A stretch of DNA of 64,000 nucleotides from positions 62,001 to 126,000 of the forward strand of contig NZ_QFLI01000006.1 in assembly GCF_003202155.1 (NCBI RefSeq), given 5' to 3'. Positions 27,267-36,176 of the stretch are shown in pieces. The position numbers and the translations under genes are program-made. Every line of letters starts with the position of its first letter. The stretch's first letter is position 1. Below the pieces are notes generated by a model, which was given only the letters and a program-made list of their open reading frames with translations, did not search any database and had not been told where the DNA came from. The DNA is from Marinifilum breve (GTDB lineage Bacteria > Bacteroidota > Bacteroidia > Bacteroidales > Marinifilaceae).

Positions 27267-27579
27267 GTAGGTAAAAAAATATGAATTGTTAGTAAGTTCC
27301 ATGTAATCAGTTGTGGTGTGTGGGGTAGTATATCCCTTTTGTTGAATCTGTTCAGAACCGAAAAACCAGTTGTTTTACATTTTATTTGTAGATATATATC
27401 TGTAAATATGAATATTATGCCTAAAAGATGCCTTAAAAACTAATTTTTATTATTATATTAATAATACGATAAAGATTAGCTACCGATCTATACCCTTCTA
27501 TTTATAGTGATTCAACACGTTTGTGTTGATAATCTTTTTGGAAACAAAATTTATAGTAACTGGCACTATACTTAAGGAT
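27267..27579. other. Intergenic region before the hybrid kinase
   Basis: No gene seen. There is a 12-bp palindrome AGATATATATCT at 27390-27401 and a short tract resembling the GTTGTGGT of candidate RNAs A and B near 27312, without a terminator. Confidence 0.35.
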
Positions 27580-30009
27580 ATGTTTGCAAAAGCAGATAAA
27601 AAGCAAGTAAGAATACAAGACCCTGAATTAATAGATGCATATAAAAGATTAGAGGAGAGTGAAGAAAGATTTCAACTCGCTATGAAAGCCTCTAATGATG
27701 GGTTGTTTGACTGGAATCTTAAAACAAATTCGATTTATTACTCTCCGGGGTGGAAAAAAATGTTGGGATATGAAGACTGTGAGCTCCCAAATGACTTCTC
27801 CGTTTGGGAAAAATTAACGGATACTGAGGATGCAGAGAGAGCCTGGGAGTTGCAAAAGAAATTGATTGCAAAAGAAATTGATCGTTTTGTTATCGAGTTT
27901 AAAATGAAACACAAGGATGGACATTGGATCGATATTCTTTCGCGAGCCGAAGCAGTTTTTGATAAGCATGGAGAGGCGCTTAGAATTGTAGGTACACATG
28001 TTGACGTAACAGAGCGAAATAAAGCCAAAGCGAAATTAAAAGACAGTAAGAATTATTTGTCTGCAGTATTTAATAATACTCAGGATATTCAAATTTTATC
28101 GGAGTATGTAAGTCACAGAAAATTTAAAGTTGTTGCGGTAAACAAATCATTCCTCACAAAATTGAATCAATTTGAAATTCATTTATCAGAAGAAGATATT
28201 CTAGGTAAGGATTTAAAAGATCTGGTGATTGATATGCTTGCTCTTGATGAAAGAATTTGCAATTACACATTGAACAACTATCAGAAAGTAATTGAAACAG
28301 ACAAAAAAATATCCCATACCGAAAAGGTTGTTCTTAATAGCGCTCCATATTATTCGGAAACAACATACATTCCTATTCATAGTTCGGAAGATGGAACAAA
28401 GTTGGTTTTGTACAATTCCAGTGATATTACAAAAGAAAAAGTATCATTAAAAAAACTGAAATATAGTGAGGAGCGTTTTGCCCTTGCGGTAAAAGGATCT
28501 AATGATGCCATTTGGGATTGGAGTGATTTGGATAGCGATTTATATTGGTGGTCTGATAGAATGTATGAAATTCTAGGATACAAACCAGGTGAAGTTGAGG
28601 CTAGAATTTCGAACTGGATAAAGTGGATGCATCCCAAGGATTCTGGGAAGGTATTGAAAGTACTTACCAATCACCTTGAAAAGAATGATGCTTACCAAGT
28701 GGAGTTTAGAATGAAGAAAAAGAATGGGGAGTATGTATGGTTGTTTGCCCGTGGTGAATCGGTGCGAGATGAAAAAGGTAAACCAGTGCGTATGGCAGGA
28801 TCGGTTTCTGATATCACCGATAGGAAAAGAACGGAAGCTGAATTAATAAAAGCCAAAAATAAGGCGGAAGAGAGTGACCGATTGAAATCAGCTTTTTTGG
28901 CCAATATGAGTCATGAAATACGAACACCCATGAACGGGATTTTAGGATTTGCAGAATTACTTAAAACCCCTAAAATAAGGAGTGTGAAGAAGGAGAAATA
29001 CATCGATATTATCGGAAAAAGTGGCACACGAATGCTAAATATCATTAATGATATTATCGATATTTCTAAAATAGAATCGGGTTCGATGGAATTGGAATTG
29101 AGCGATTCGAATGTGAATGAACAAGTAGAATATATCTATGCTTTTTTTAAACGCGAAGTGGAAGAGAAGGGATTGATGCTGCAGTATCATAATGGATTGC
29201 CTAGCGAAGAAGCTTTGATTACAACCGACCGAGAAAAGCTATTTGCCATTTTAACCAACCTGGTTAAAAATGCAATTAAATGTACTAAAAAGGGCATTAT
29301 TGAATTTGGGTATTTGAAAAAGAATAAGGATCTGGAATTTTTTGTAAGAGACACTGGGCATGGTGTGCCAAAACATCGAATTGGGGTAATTTTCGATCGT
29401 TTTGTTCAAGCAGAAAATATTGAAGAAATCGATAGGCAAGGAGTTGGATTGGGCTTATCTATTACCAAATCGTATATTGATATGCTTGGCGGTAAAATCT
29501 GGCTTGAAAGCGAAGAGGGTTTTGGTTCTACCTTTTATTTTACCATACCATATCAAATTCTATCGGAAGAAGAAAAGCTGGTTAAAAATGGTAAGGATGG
29601 TGAAGATTATAACGAACTGTTGAAATTGGAATTGAATGTTCTGATAGCCGAAGATGATGCTGTATCGAGTGCTTTGCTTGCAAATTTTATGGAAAAATAC
29701 AGTAATAAAGTCCAGCAAGTAAGCTCAGGAATAAAAGTTGTTGAAGCCTGCAGAAATTCTTCAGATTTTGATTTGATATTAATGGATATGAGAATGCCTG
29801 AACTTAACGGTTACGAGGCTACCCGAAATATCAGAAAGTTCAATAAAGATGTGGTGATTATTGCTCAAACTGCCTATGGCTTGTCAGGCGATAGAGAAAA
29901 AGCCATTGATTCAGGATGCAACGATTACCTTTCCAAACCAATTCGTAAAAAAGCATTGGTTTCATTGCTAGATAAGTATTTTGGTAACGGACGAGCTAAG
30001 AAAAGCTAA
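27580..30009 (+). CDS. Hybrid sensor histidine kinase with PAS domains and receiver
   Basis: About 809 residues, probably cytoplasmic as no membrane segment is seen. PAS/PAC domains lie at about 27-155 and 300-420, with a weaker PAS-like region between. The phosphoacceptor His445 is in NMSHEIRTPMNG, followed by an ATPase domain (N-box LTNLVKNAIK, GHGVPKHR, GVGLGLSITKSYIDMLGG). The C-terminal receiver (about 685-800) has the acidic pair IAEDDA and phosphorylatable Asp736 in LMDMRMPELNG. I start it at the ATG at 27580; a GTG at 27523 would add a short, out-of-character N-terminus. No output regulator adjoins it, so it probably signals to a separate phosphotransfer protein. Confidence 0.87.
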   Translation: MFAKADKKQVRIQDPELIDAYKRLEESEERFQLAMKASNDGLFDWNLKTNSIYYSPGWKKMLGYEDCELPNDFSVWEKLTDTEDAERAWELQKKLIAKEIDRFVIEFKMKHKDGHWIDILSRAEAVFDKHGEALRIVGTHVDVTERNKAKAKLKDSKNYLSAVFNNTQDIQILSEYVSHRKFKVVAVNKSFLTKLNQFEIHLSEEDILGKDLKDLVIDMLALDERICNYTLNNYQKVIETDKKISHTEKVVLNSAPYYSETTYIPIHSSEDGTKLVLYNSSDITKEKVSLKKLKYSEERFALAVKGSNDAIWDWSDLDSDLYWWSDRMYEILGYKPGEVEARISNWIKWMHPKDSGKVLKVLTNHLEKNDAYQVEFRMKKKNGEYVWLFARGESVRDEKGKPVRMAGSVSDITDRKRTEAELIKAKNKAEESDRLKSAFLANMSHEIRTPMNGILGFAELLKTPKIRSVKKEKYIDIIGKSGTRMLNIINDIIDISKIESGSMELELSDSNVNEQVEYIYAFFKREVEEKGLMLQYHNGLPSEEALITTDREKLFAILTNLVKNAIKCTKKGIIEFGYLKKNKDLEFFVRDTGHGVPKHRIGVIFDRFVQAENIEEIDRQGVGLGLSITKSYIDMLGGKIWLESEEGFGSTFYFTIPYQILSEEEKLVKNGKDGEDYNELLKLELNVLIAEDDAVSSALLANFMEKYSNKVQQVSSGIKVVEACRNSSDFDLILMDMRMPELNGYEATRNIRKFNKDVVIIAQTAYGLSGDREKAIDSGCNDYLSKPIRKKALVSLLDKYFGNGRAKKS

Positions 30010-30028
30010 TTCCTGTATAGAAAAGAGA

Positions 30029-30050
30029 GAGCAAACCCGAAGGTTTGCTC
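30029..30050 (+). terminator. Hairpin after the hybrid kinase gene
   Basis: A perfect 9-bp stem (GAGCAAACC with GGTTTGCTC) closed by a CGAA tetraloop 19 bp after the stop. It lacks a T-tract, so it may be a stabilising 3' hairpin and not a full intrinsic terminator. Confidence 0.5.
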
Positions 30051-30454
30051 GTGCATTAATTGTTAATTAACTACTACTAATGGGGTATTGTAGTTTCTTT
30101 ATAATCTTAAATAGGCTTGCCTACATAAGACCCTATATTTTTTATTTTTCTTTAAATTTAATTATGGCGCTAAGTTATGAAATAAAAACTGAACAATAAC
30201 AAAAAAATAACGAAGAAATTTATGATTCGTATAAAAATATAAGTTGGCAAATTTGACAAGCCTTTGTATGAAAAATATTACTTACCTTACTAGATTCTAT
30301 ATTATTTGTAATGCTAAATGAATTTAATATCATTAGCAAAGTCAATAATAATGAGAAATCCTTTTTCTTGAGCCAATTTGCCTGCAAAGCTGCAATTAAT
30401 ATACTTTAATGCTACTATTTATTGAAAAATAGGTATCGCAAATGATGAAGCCAC
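30051..30454. other. Intergenic region, no gene seen
   Basis: Very AT-rich. The last ~80 bases contain degenerate pieces resembling the following array (for example TTGCCTGCAAAGC). No reading frame with coding character. Confidence 0.45.
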
Positions 30455-30740
30455 TGTATTGCTACAAAAATGACCATTGAAACTCTGGAAAAAGGCATAT
30501 TCGTACAAATATGGCCTTTGCAAGGCTTGAAAAGGCCACATTGATGACAAAAACAAGTAATTCAATAGAATAAATGTTAGTATTTGTGCAAAAACGGCCA
30601 TTTATTTACTTTCAAAGCTTCTATTTGTACAAAAACGAGCATTGCCAAAGAAGAAAAGCTCATTTTTGCGCAAAAACGACAATTTCTTTAAGTTTTTCGT
30701 TCGTATTTGTACAATTATGACGATTACAGGACTTGCAAAG
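30455..30740. repeat. Quasi-palindromic array, ~41-bp pitch, about seven units
   Basis: Each unit has a core like TTTGTACAAAAACG followed by about 25 bp in which a 4-6 bp motif recurs in inverted form. Core TAC (or TGC/GAC/CGC) positions are 30463, 30504, 30546, 30587, 30628, 30669 and 30710, steps of 41, 42, 41, 41, 41 and 41. The inverted arms change together: GGCC/GGCC in the second unit and GAGC/GCTC in the fifth. The sequence differs from the 42-bp array at 3810. After 30740 the pattern fades. No T-tracts. Confidence 0.8.
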
Positions 30741-30942
30741 CCAAATGTGTTGGCAATATCTTCATTGCAACACTTTCAATGCAGGATTTAACGCTAATAT
30801 CACAGATTGTGTATTTATATGTTAATAATAGTACTTGAATAAATGTTTTGAATCAAAATATTTATAATAGGAACAAAAAACAACGGAATAATTGATTATA
30901 ATTTTGTAGGTTTAGTGTGGTGTATTAAAAAATATTCAACTT
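30741..30942. other. Leader region before the TlpA-like gene
   Basis: No gene seen. AT-rich; presumably holds the promoter for the gene at 30943. Confidence 0.35.
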
Positions 30943-31674
30943 ATGAAATTACAATTTATATTAAAACAATTACTTGCCATTTTATTTGTAGCATCTAGCT
31001 TAAGCTCTTTTGCACAGGATAAAGTTTATCGAGATGTTGATGGAAATTGGATCACTCAGGAAGAGTTCGATTCCTATATTTATTGGGGTGAATGCCTTAG
31101 TCCGATACCGGATTATCATGATAATAAAAAGGCATTTAAAAAGTTTTTTCGAAACTATAAGAAAAACAAATCAGAGGGCATACAACTCCTAAAAGCTGAT
31201 AAAGATGTGCTTCAGCGTAAGATGGAAGTAACGTTAAAGCGCATAAAAGTAGAAAATAACCTGGGTAAAGAACTGCCAAATTTTGTTGCTACCGATCTCG
31301 AAGGAAATGTATATAATATTTCAGAATTGAAAGGAAAGGTTCTGGTGTTTAATTATTGGTATACTGGTTGTATACCTTGTCTTACTGAGGTGCAAGCTTT
31401 AAACAGACTGGTCAAAAAATATCAGGATAATAAGGATGTTGTGTTCATTTCATTTGCCCCTGATGCTTTGGAAGAGCTTAAGGAACATTTAAAAGAGTAT
31501 TCATTTTTGTATCCTACAGTGCAATTTTCTAAAGAATTGCGTTCGCTAATGAAATTAAATTCTTACCCTACAAATGTTGTTATAGGTAGAGATGGTAAAT
31601 ATCTATTTCAGAGTAATGGAGTAGGTTTTGGTTGTGTTCGTTTTATCGACAAAGCGATTCAAAAAGCCCTGTAG
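30943..31674 (+). CDS. TlpA-like exported thiol-disulfide oxidoreductase
   Basis: A 243-residue exported protein. Signal peptide ends near SSFAQ; a lead segment (about 25-105) is followed by a TlpA/AhpC-TSA thioredoxin fold. Seen: LPNFVATDLEGNVYNISELKGKVLVFNYW, the redox site CIPC within YTGCIPCLTEV, VFISFAPD and the cis-Pro region SYPTNVVIG. It probably acts in the periplasm in protein or cytochrome thiol reduction. It is about 6 kb from the cytochrome c maturation genes, so a link to them is possible but not shown. Confidence 0.85.
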   Translation: MKLQFILKQLLAILFVASSLSSFAQDKVYRDVDGNWITQEEFDSYIYWGECLSPIPDYHDNKKAFKKFFRNYKKNKSEGIQLLKADKDVLQRKMEVTLKRIKVENNLGKELPNFVATDLEGNVYNISELKGKVLVFNYWYTGCIPCLTEVQALNRLVKKYQDNKDVVFISFAPDALEELKEHLKEYSFLYPTVQFSKELRSLMKLNSYPTNVVIGRDGKYLFQSNGVGFGCVRFIDKAIQKAL

Positions 31675-31806
31675 ATTATTCTAGGATATTATAATAATAG
31701 CTCTTTGTAATTAGATCCGGATAGTCTTGATTTTCAATTCATTTGAAATACTCTCAATGTCGCATAATTTCTTTCGCGTGGTAGCGAGATTATAATTGTT
31801 GAATTA

Positions 31807-32139
31807 ATGGAATATAAGAATACACCAAAAAAGCTTTCATTCATTTCTGGAGTTGTAATATTGATTTGGTTGTTGATATTAACCTATGATGAAATTCAAA
31901 GGTTTTTATTTCTGTATAAATGGACTCGTATCAACCCACTATTGCCAGATAAATTAGAAGGGTATTATTTAATACATACAATAATGTTGTTGGCAATATT
32001 AATTGTTGTTGGCATTTTTAATCTTAAGAACTTCAAATGGATGAACTGGTATGTACCAATTGGCTCAATTATCCTTTTGTTTATGGTGCCATATATTTCT
32101 GATTTTACGAGAGAATTACTTTACAGATTATACTTTTAA
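31807..32139 (+). CDS. Small membrane protein of unknown function
   Basis: A 110-residue protein with three hydrophobic segments (about 14-27, 58-72 and 80-95) and basic loops. No family recognised. It stands alone, with a good terminator about 110 bp downstream. ATG start at 31807. Confidence 0.55.
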   Translation: MEYKNTPKKLSFISGVVILIWLLILTYDEIQRFLFLYKWTRINPLLPDKLEGYYLIHTIMLLAILIVVGIFNLKNFKWMNWYVPIGSIILLFMVPYISDFTRELLYRLYF

Positions 32140-32248
32140 AAGTAATAATGCTTCTGCTAGCCCTGATTTGCAATTAGGGCTCATGGAGCCATAGGATTTA
32201 AAATCCATTTAGTAGAATACGATTTGAGGTGTAAAAATTAAAAATATC
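32140..32248. other. Short hairpin-rich gap
   Basis: Two small hairpins lie just downstream of the small membrane protein gene: AGCCCT with AGGGCT, and GGCTC-ATG-GAGCC. Both are short and without T-tract. Confidence 0.35.
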
Positions 32249-32286
32249 GACCTGTCAGGTTTTCAAAACCCGACAGGTCTTTTTTT
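32249..32286 (+). terminator. Intrinsic terminator
   Basis: An 8-bp stem (GACCTGTC with GACAGGTC), extended by GGTTTTCAAAACC inside the loop, and a seven-T tail. It is probably the end of the transcript from 31807. Confidence 0.85.
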
Positions 32287-32461
32287 ACCTTCAGAATTGT
32301 ATCATATCGCAAAGCCGACCTTCCTTTTCTTGACTTGCTTCGCCATATTCCTTAATTTTATTCTTACTCAAAAAATAACCTCTCTTTGGCTTTATCGAAG
32401 CATTAAATTTCCGATGAAGTTTATACCGCAATAAGAATTTTAAAGCTTTAAAAAAGAAAAA

Positions 32462-33283
32462 ATGAAACGGAAAAATTTGCTGGTAGCCATGTTTTTTAGC
32501 GCATTGCTTGTGCTGGCTTGTTATCAGCCATTATCGGCAGGATGGATTATTAAATCGAAAACTACCAGCGAGTATGAGAGCAGTTGGAGCGAAATGTATT
32601 TGCAGAACAATGTATTTAAAATGGTTGATAAGGATCACATTTTCATTCTGAATGGGAATACACGCGATCTTACTTTTGTAAATGTGCAAGAGAATACTTA
32701 CTGGAAAGGAAATCTTGATGATTTCAAGAACCGTATGAAAGAGTTTTTTGGCAAAGCAATGGATCAGTATTCTGCTCAAATGGAGGAGGCAATGAAAAAC
32801 CTTACACCCGAACAGCGTGAAATGATGAAGCAAATGGGGGCGAATAATCCGATGCTTAATAAAATGCAAGGCACAAAAACAAAACCACCAGTGGTAGAAG
32901 TTGTGCGAACTGGTGAAGTAATGACTATTGTAAAAAGATCTGCCAGAAAGTACATCGTAAAATCGGATGGCAAGAAGATGGAAGAGGTTTGGTTGGCTGA
33001 AAATATGATTTCGAAGAAGGATTGGGATCCTAAAATATTCAGGGAGTTGGCCGAAAGCATGCGTATGGGAATTGCCTCGACCGAATATGAAGATAGCGAG
33101 CAATATTGGAAGCTTGGGGATAAGGGAATTCCTCTAAAAACGGTTTATTTTCAGGATGACTATAAATCTGTTGATGAGGTGGTGGAATTGACAGAGAAAA
33201 ACCTTCCTGCATCTACTTTTGTGCCACCTTCGAATTGTAAGGAGGTGAGCTTGGATCATATTTTCCAGAATATGGAAGAGTAG
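32462..33283 (+). CDS. Exported DUF4412-like protein
   Basis: A 273-residue protein with a signal peptide ending near PLSAG. It resembles the DUF4412 group: WIIKSKTTSEYES, a strand-rich half, then a Met/Gln-rich helix (MEEAMKNLTPEQREMMKQMG) and a return to strands. No enzymatic motif is visible and the role is unknown. A 16-bp palindrome TTTTAAAGCTTTAAAA lies 8 bp before the ATG and may be no more than AT-rich leader sequence. Confidence 0.65.
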   Translation: MKRKNLLVAMFFSALLVLACYQPLSAGWIIKSKTTSEYESSWSEMYLQNNVFKMVDKDHIFILNGNTRDLTFVNVQENTYWKGNLDDFKNRMKEFFGKAMDQYSAQMEEAMKNLTPEQREMMKQMGANNPMLNKMQGTKTKPPVVEVVRTGEVMTIVKRSARKYIVKSDGKKMEEVWLAENMISKKDWDPKIFRELAESMRMGIASTEYEDSEQYWKLGDKGIPLKTVYFQDDYKSVDEVVELTEKNLPASTFVPPSNCKEVSLDHIFQNMEE

Positions 33284-33412
33284 GGTATTGGCAAGGAGTT
33301 AATTTTACAGCTGAATAGTTCTTCGTTTTTTTAATGGCTCAAAAGAGCTTTTTTCTAATTTGTAAGTGCTGTATTTCATTATATTTGTTGTCCTAACACA
33401 AAATCAACAAAA

Positions 33413-34255
33413 ATGAAGTACAACTTACTGGCCTTGGTATTGGCATTTGTGGCAAGTTCATGTTCAAGTTCGAGCGATGGAAACAAAGACTACCGAGAAG
33501 AAAATGAAGCAGAGATTGCTGCTTATGTAGCAGAAAACAATCTTCTTGCAACAAAATCGACATCGGGTTTATATTACGTAATTGAGGATGAGGGTGAAGG
33601 TAAAAATATCAGCTTGATATCGGATGTGACATTAACTTACAAAGGTTACACGACTAATGGAGAAGTATTTGACACCACTCGAGATGATTTGGTTTCATTC
33701 AACCTACAAGGTGTAATTGCTGGGTTTGCAGAAGGTTTGTCTTATCTTAACGAAGGAGGTAAGGCTACTTTAATAATTCCTGCACATTTGGGCTATGGCA
33801 GTAAGGATCATGGTAACATATTGGCAGGATCGGTTCTTATTTTCGAAGTAGAGGTATATTCACCTTCAATGATTGCTGAGAAAAATGATGCGGATATTCA
33901 GGCCTATATCGAAAAGGAAGGATTGGATGCCACAAAAACAGCATCGGGTTTATACTACACCATGGATGAAGCAGGAACAGGAGCTCAACCAACGTCTGAA
34001 TCGAAAGTGAAAATTGCTTATGAAGGCAGCTTTTTAAATGGAAAGAAGTTTGATGAGAGTGGTACACTGGGAGTTGAACTTGAGCTAAGCAAAGTAATTG
34101 ATGGTTGGAAGGAAGGTATTCCGTTATTTAAAGAAGGAGGAAGCGGAAAGTTGATTATTCCGGCACATCTGGCATATGGCAGCTACAATTACAGTGCAAT
34201 ACCTGGTGGTTCGGTATTGGTTTTCGATATTGATTTGTTATCGGTAATTGAATAA
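33413..34255 (+). CDS. Lipoprotein with two FKBP-type peptidyl-prolyl isomerase domains
   Basis: A 280-residue protein with signal peptide and lipobox-like SSCSS near residue 17, so probably a membrane-anchored lipoprotein. Two FKBP domains follow in tandem: about 45-145 (VTLTYKGYTTNGEVFDTTR ... LIIPAHLGYGSKDHGN) and about 165-278 (VKIAYEGSFLNGKKFDESG ... LIIPAHLAYGSYNYSAIPGGSVLVFDIDLL). The second keeps the IPGGSVLVF active-site region better than the first, where it reads ILAGSVLIF. The role is likely folding of exported proteins. Confidence 0.9.
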   Translation: MKYNLLALVLAFVASSCSSSSDGNKDYREENEAEIAAYVAENNLLATKSTSGLYYVIEDEGEGKNISLISDVTLTYKGYTTNGEVFDTTRDDLVSFNLQGVIAGFAEGLSYLNEGGKATLIIPAHLGYGSKDHGNILAGSVLIFEVEVYSPSMIAEKNDADIQAYIEKEGLDATKTASGLYYTMDEAGTGAQPTSESKVKIAYEGSFLNGKKFDESGTLGVELELSKVIDGWKEGIPLFKEGGSGKLIIPAHLAYGSYNYSAIPGGSVLVFDIDLLSVIE

Positions 34256-34331
34256 GATTTATAACCTTAGTTCGGTTTAAAATATTGTCACAGTTTACAC
34301 TGGTTTTGAGTAGAAATATTCTCAAATTTCC

Positions 34332-34459
34332 GAAGGAATATCGGGATATTTCGAGGTGATTTGAGGATATTTATGCCAAAAGCAGGTAAATTCTTTGAAA
34401 AAATCATCTTCATCCAATCTTTACTTTAAAAGCTCTTCAAAATATCCCGATATTCTTTC
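34332..34459. repeat. 20-bp inverted repeat around a 88-bp spacer
   Basis: Arms at 34332-34351 and 34440-34459 match at 19 of 20 positions (GAAGGAATATCGGGATATTT against the complement of the right arm). Similarity continues weakly outward. The core ATATC-GG-GATAT is itself an inverted pair. It lies between the FKBP gene and the terminator at 34577. Confidence 0.8.
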
Positions 34460-34576
34460 AGATTTTTAAAACAAATCTTGAATAAATCTGATTTTCTGTG
34501 TCGGATATTTTAAATCGAACTCAGGTTTATAGAATAAAGGCAGTATTAATGCTGGGCTTTATGGCGAAATAAAAGA

Positions 34577-34608
34577 AAATCCAAGGTTCTGCCTTGGATT
34601 TTTTTGTG
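34577..34608. terminator. Bidirectional intrinsic terminator
   Basis: An 11-bp stem (AAAATCCAAGG with CCTTGGATTTT), a 4-base loop and T-rich tails in both directions. It serves the plus-strand FKBP gene and the convergent sensor kinase. Confidence 0.88.
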
Positions 34609-34617
34609 CCTTGTGGT

Positions 34618-36030
34618 TTATTGATTCAGGGGAATAATCAAACTAAAGCAACTTCCAACCCCAACTTCACTGTTTACCTCTATTTTTGCTCCAATTCGTT
34701 CAGTCAATACTTTAACAATGTAAAGCCCCAAGCCGGTCGACGATTCATCGTTGGTTGGTCTGGTACTTAGTTTGGTAAACTTCCTAAATAGTTTCGACAT
34801 ATCTTTAGCAGGGATGCCTTTTCCTTCATCAACAAAGTGTAAGGCTATTTCTCTATCCCTTTTCTCGATTTGTATATTTACACCTTTATCGAAAGGGGAG
34901 TATTTTATTGCATTCGATAACAGATTGTCTACAATTCTATTCAACTCGTTCAATCCGGTAGTTAACCAAATGGATTCCTCCTTGCAAATGCAATCCAGTT
35001 TTATGTTTTTTTTGTTTGCCTGTGGTTCAAAGTTTTCTCTTTTCTTCTCAATAAATTGTACCAAATCGAAAGCTTCCTTCTGAAAGTCGCTAGTATCATT
35101 TTCAAGCTTGTTCATTTCCAAAACATCATCAATCAGGTTTCGCGCCGATTTTACCTGCTGATCGAGCAAAGAAAAATACTCTTCTTGTTCTTCGTTCAAT
35201 TCTCCTGCTTTTTCAACCAAATCAACTACACTTTCCATTCCGCCAAGCGGATTTTTCAAATCGTGAGCCATTATACCAAGCAATCCATCTTTTTCGTTGG
35301 CCAGCTCTTCCAATTGTTCGTTCTTCTTTCTCAATACATTGTTTTTCTCTTTTATCTCGATATTGATTTGTGTAAGTGCAAGGTTTTGATCGTAAATTTT
35401 TAATTGATAGGTTTTAACCTGTTTGTTGATGATGTAATAGGCCATTATAGATAATACCAAAGCAAAACCTAAACCTACCCAAAATAGTGGCATCGATTTG
35501 TCTTTGGCCTGCTGTTTAATCATGTTGGCATTCTGATGAACCAGTAATTTATACCCGGTGTATTGATGTTTCATTCCAACAATGATATCCGAATAGTCCA
35601 GCTCTTCGTACTCGTAGTATCCGTTAAACGGATCTCTCTCGTAAAACTCATCGAAATCTAATTTGGTACTTCTGTCCGATGGGCTAAATGATGCAGCGGT
35701 AAGGCTAATCTCTTTTTTGCCATTAAATCCTGGAGCTGCTAATAGGTTGCCAGTAGAATCAACCAGGCAAATGTAGCCTTCGTTAGGCAACTTCATTACA
35801 TCGCTGGTTTCTTGTACCGTTCTGATAAAGATTTGTGGTTCGGTAGTGCTTACACCGGCTTTTTCAAGCATACCAAATACCGATTCACCAATGGTAAGGT
35901 TATCCTCAAGAGCTTGTTTCTTTAGGTTATTGTATACGATTTTTTCCACCCACACCGAGTAGGAAAAAAATCCGATTAATAGTAATGATAGAACACTGAA
36001 GGATACTAGTAGTTGGAAACGATTTTTCAT
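34618..36030 (-). CDS. Membrane sensor histidine kinase
   Basis: A 470-residue kinase. The first membrane segment is at about 8-27, then an extracytoplasmic sensor region of about 150 residues with Cache-like features, a second segment at about 181-202 and a coiled coil (about 205-245). Phosphoacceptor His256 is in MAHDLKNPLGG, and the ATPase domain has LLSNAIKYSP, DEGKGIPAKD and STGLGLYIVKVL. No HAMP domain is evident and no response regulator adjoins the gene. Confidence 0.87.
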   Translation of the reverse strand: MKNRFQLLVSFSVLSLLLIGFFSYSVWVEKIVYNNLKKQALEDNLTIGESVFGMLEKAGVSTTEPQIFIRTVQETSDVMKLPNEGYICLVDSTGNLLAAPGFNGKKEISLTAASFSPSDRSTKLDFDEFYERDPFNGYYEYEELDYSDIIVGMKHQYTGYKLLVHQNANMIKQQAKDKSMPLFWVGLGFALVLSIMAYYIINKQVKTYQLKIYDQNLALTQINIEIKEKNNVLRKKNEQLEELANEKDGLLGIMAHDLKNPLGGMESVVDLVEKAGELNEEQEEYFSLLDQQVKSARNLIDDVLEMNKLENDTSDFQKEAFDLVQFIEKKRENFEPQANKKNIKLDCICKEESIWLTTGLNELNRIVDNLLSNAIKYSPFDKGVNIQIEKRDREIALHFVDEGKGIPAKDMSKLFRKFTKLSTRPTNDESSTGLGLYIVKVLTERIGAKIEVNSEVGVGSCFSLIIPLNQ

Positions 36031-36124
36031 GTATGGATGAATTAATGGTCATTCTAAAATAAGCATAATCACGTAAAAGATTAAAAATGTTGACCATTAT
36101 TTTCAGAGGTGCTAATGTATGAGA

Positions 36125-36156
36125 ATAAAAAAGAGACACCTGAACGGTGTCTCTTT
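36125..36156 (-). terminator. Intrinsic terminator of the fused CcsBA gene
   Basis: An 11-bp stem (AAAGAGACACC with GGTGTCTCTTT on the minus strand), a 5-base loop and a T-rich tail, 20 bp after the stop. Confidence 0.88.
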
Positions 36157-36176
36157 CTCTATTGATGATGTTGTTT

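Noticed and set aside
30419-30601. A 60-codon minus-strand frame over the 41-bp array.
   Set aside because: Composed of array units, begins inside the array and lacks a credible start or domain; the 41-bp period does not keep frame.
32531-33103. A 190-codon minus-strand frame opposite the DUF4412-like gene.
   Set aside because: His/Phe-rich antisense reading of a gene with a good signal peptide on the plus strand; no known domain.
33336-33353. A GCTC-AAAA-GAGC hairpin with T-tract after the DUF4412-like gene.
   Set aside because: The stem is only 4-5 bp; possible terminator, but too weak to annotate with confidence.
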